A DNA stretch of 64,000 nucleotides, taken from an uncultured Bacteroidales bacterium (GTDB lineage: Bacteria > Bacteroidota > Bacteroidia > Bacteroidales > F082). Below are positions 64,000 through 64,000 of the stretch, piece by piece (the stretch's first letter is position 1; every line of letters starts with the position of its first letter). The notes below the pieces were generated by a model, which searched no databases, was not told the origin of the DNA, and was given only the letters and a program-made list of their open reading frames with translations. The stretch covers positions 97,893 to 161,892 of the forward strand of contig CAMYXP010000006.1 in assembly GCA_947303085.1 (NCBI GenBank), given 5' to 3'. Made by a program: the position numbers and the translations under genes.

Positions 64000-64000
64000 C

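Overview
This window is a contiguous stretch of core chromosome from a member of the phylum Bacteroidota, most likely an uncultured Bacteroidales. The evidence is phylum-specific: about twenty promoters of the TAnnTTTG (-7) type, almost no Shine-Dalgarno sequences, three exported proteins with type IX secretion C-terminal sorting domains, a complete moxR/DUF58/batABCDE operon, Bacteroidota-type ComEC, and gene pairings such as ddl-PASTA-rluD and rsfS-ftsH-LUD. LpxB, HldD and a KdsC-like phosphatase show a Gram-negative outer envelope with lipid A. The genus cannot be fixed from sequence reading alone.

Layout. 1-7.7 kb: the 3' end of a V-type ATPase proteolipid gene, a MauE/thioredoxin fusion, a small Cys-rich lipoprotein, divergent prmC/yigZ, dnaA with an RsmI-like methylase, a TerB-like protein and a POT peptide transporter. 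7.7-18.1 kb: valS converging on the rsfS-ftsH-LUD operon, birA, pyrE-SRPBCC divergent from a Nudix gene, coaD and a thioredoxin-fold exported protein. 18.1-29.3 kb: secA, two tandem patatin/outer-membrane-barrel (type Vd-like) proteins, pyrH, a GT39 glycosyltransferase and frr. 29.2-36.6 kb: ddl divergent from PASTA protein-T9SS cargo-rluD-hldD, then MerR and M23 peptidase genes on the other strand. 36.7-48.3 kb: alaS, a lipoprotein, a beta-barrel protein, a 922-aa PKD/Ig T9SS cargo, ung-rdgB, a 42-aa lipoprotein and a 994-aa beta-propeller T9SS cargo. 48.4-56.8 kb: the aerotolerance operon, minus strand. 56.9-63.8 kb: a tightly overlapping operon DUF2520-kdsC-ubiA-maf-surE-lpxB, a terminator, then comEC. 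63.9 kb: tRNA-Asp.

How the genes fit together: most act in translation (valS, alaS, prmC, frr, rsfS, rluD, tRNA-Asp), nucleotide metabolism and its clean-up (pyrE, pyrH, rdgB, maf, ung, surE), or envelope assembly and export (secA, ftsH, ddl, M23, lpxB, hldD, kdsC-like, patatin/barrels, T9SS cargo, bat operon). Genes are packed closely, with several ATGA or stop/start overlaps and several tail-to-tail overlaps. No stretch over 300 bases lacks a gene.

I found no CRISPR array, insertion sequence, prophage, integron, toxin-antitoxin pair or obvious defence island, and I do not claim a new system. The most interesting material is small: divergent prmC/yigZ promoters that appear to give leaderless mRNAs, cytosine-free intercistronic tracts placed directly before start codons, four kinds of dispersed palindromic repeat (one supplying the stop codon of a gene), a 73-nt foldback between valS and the ftsH operon, a 36-bp palindrome ahead of comEC, the tandem patatin-barrel pair, a MauE-thioredoxin fusion and a thioredoxin-fold protein without active-site cysteines.
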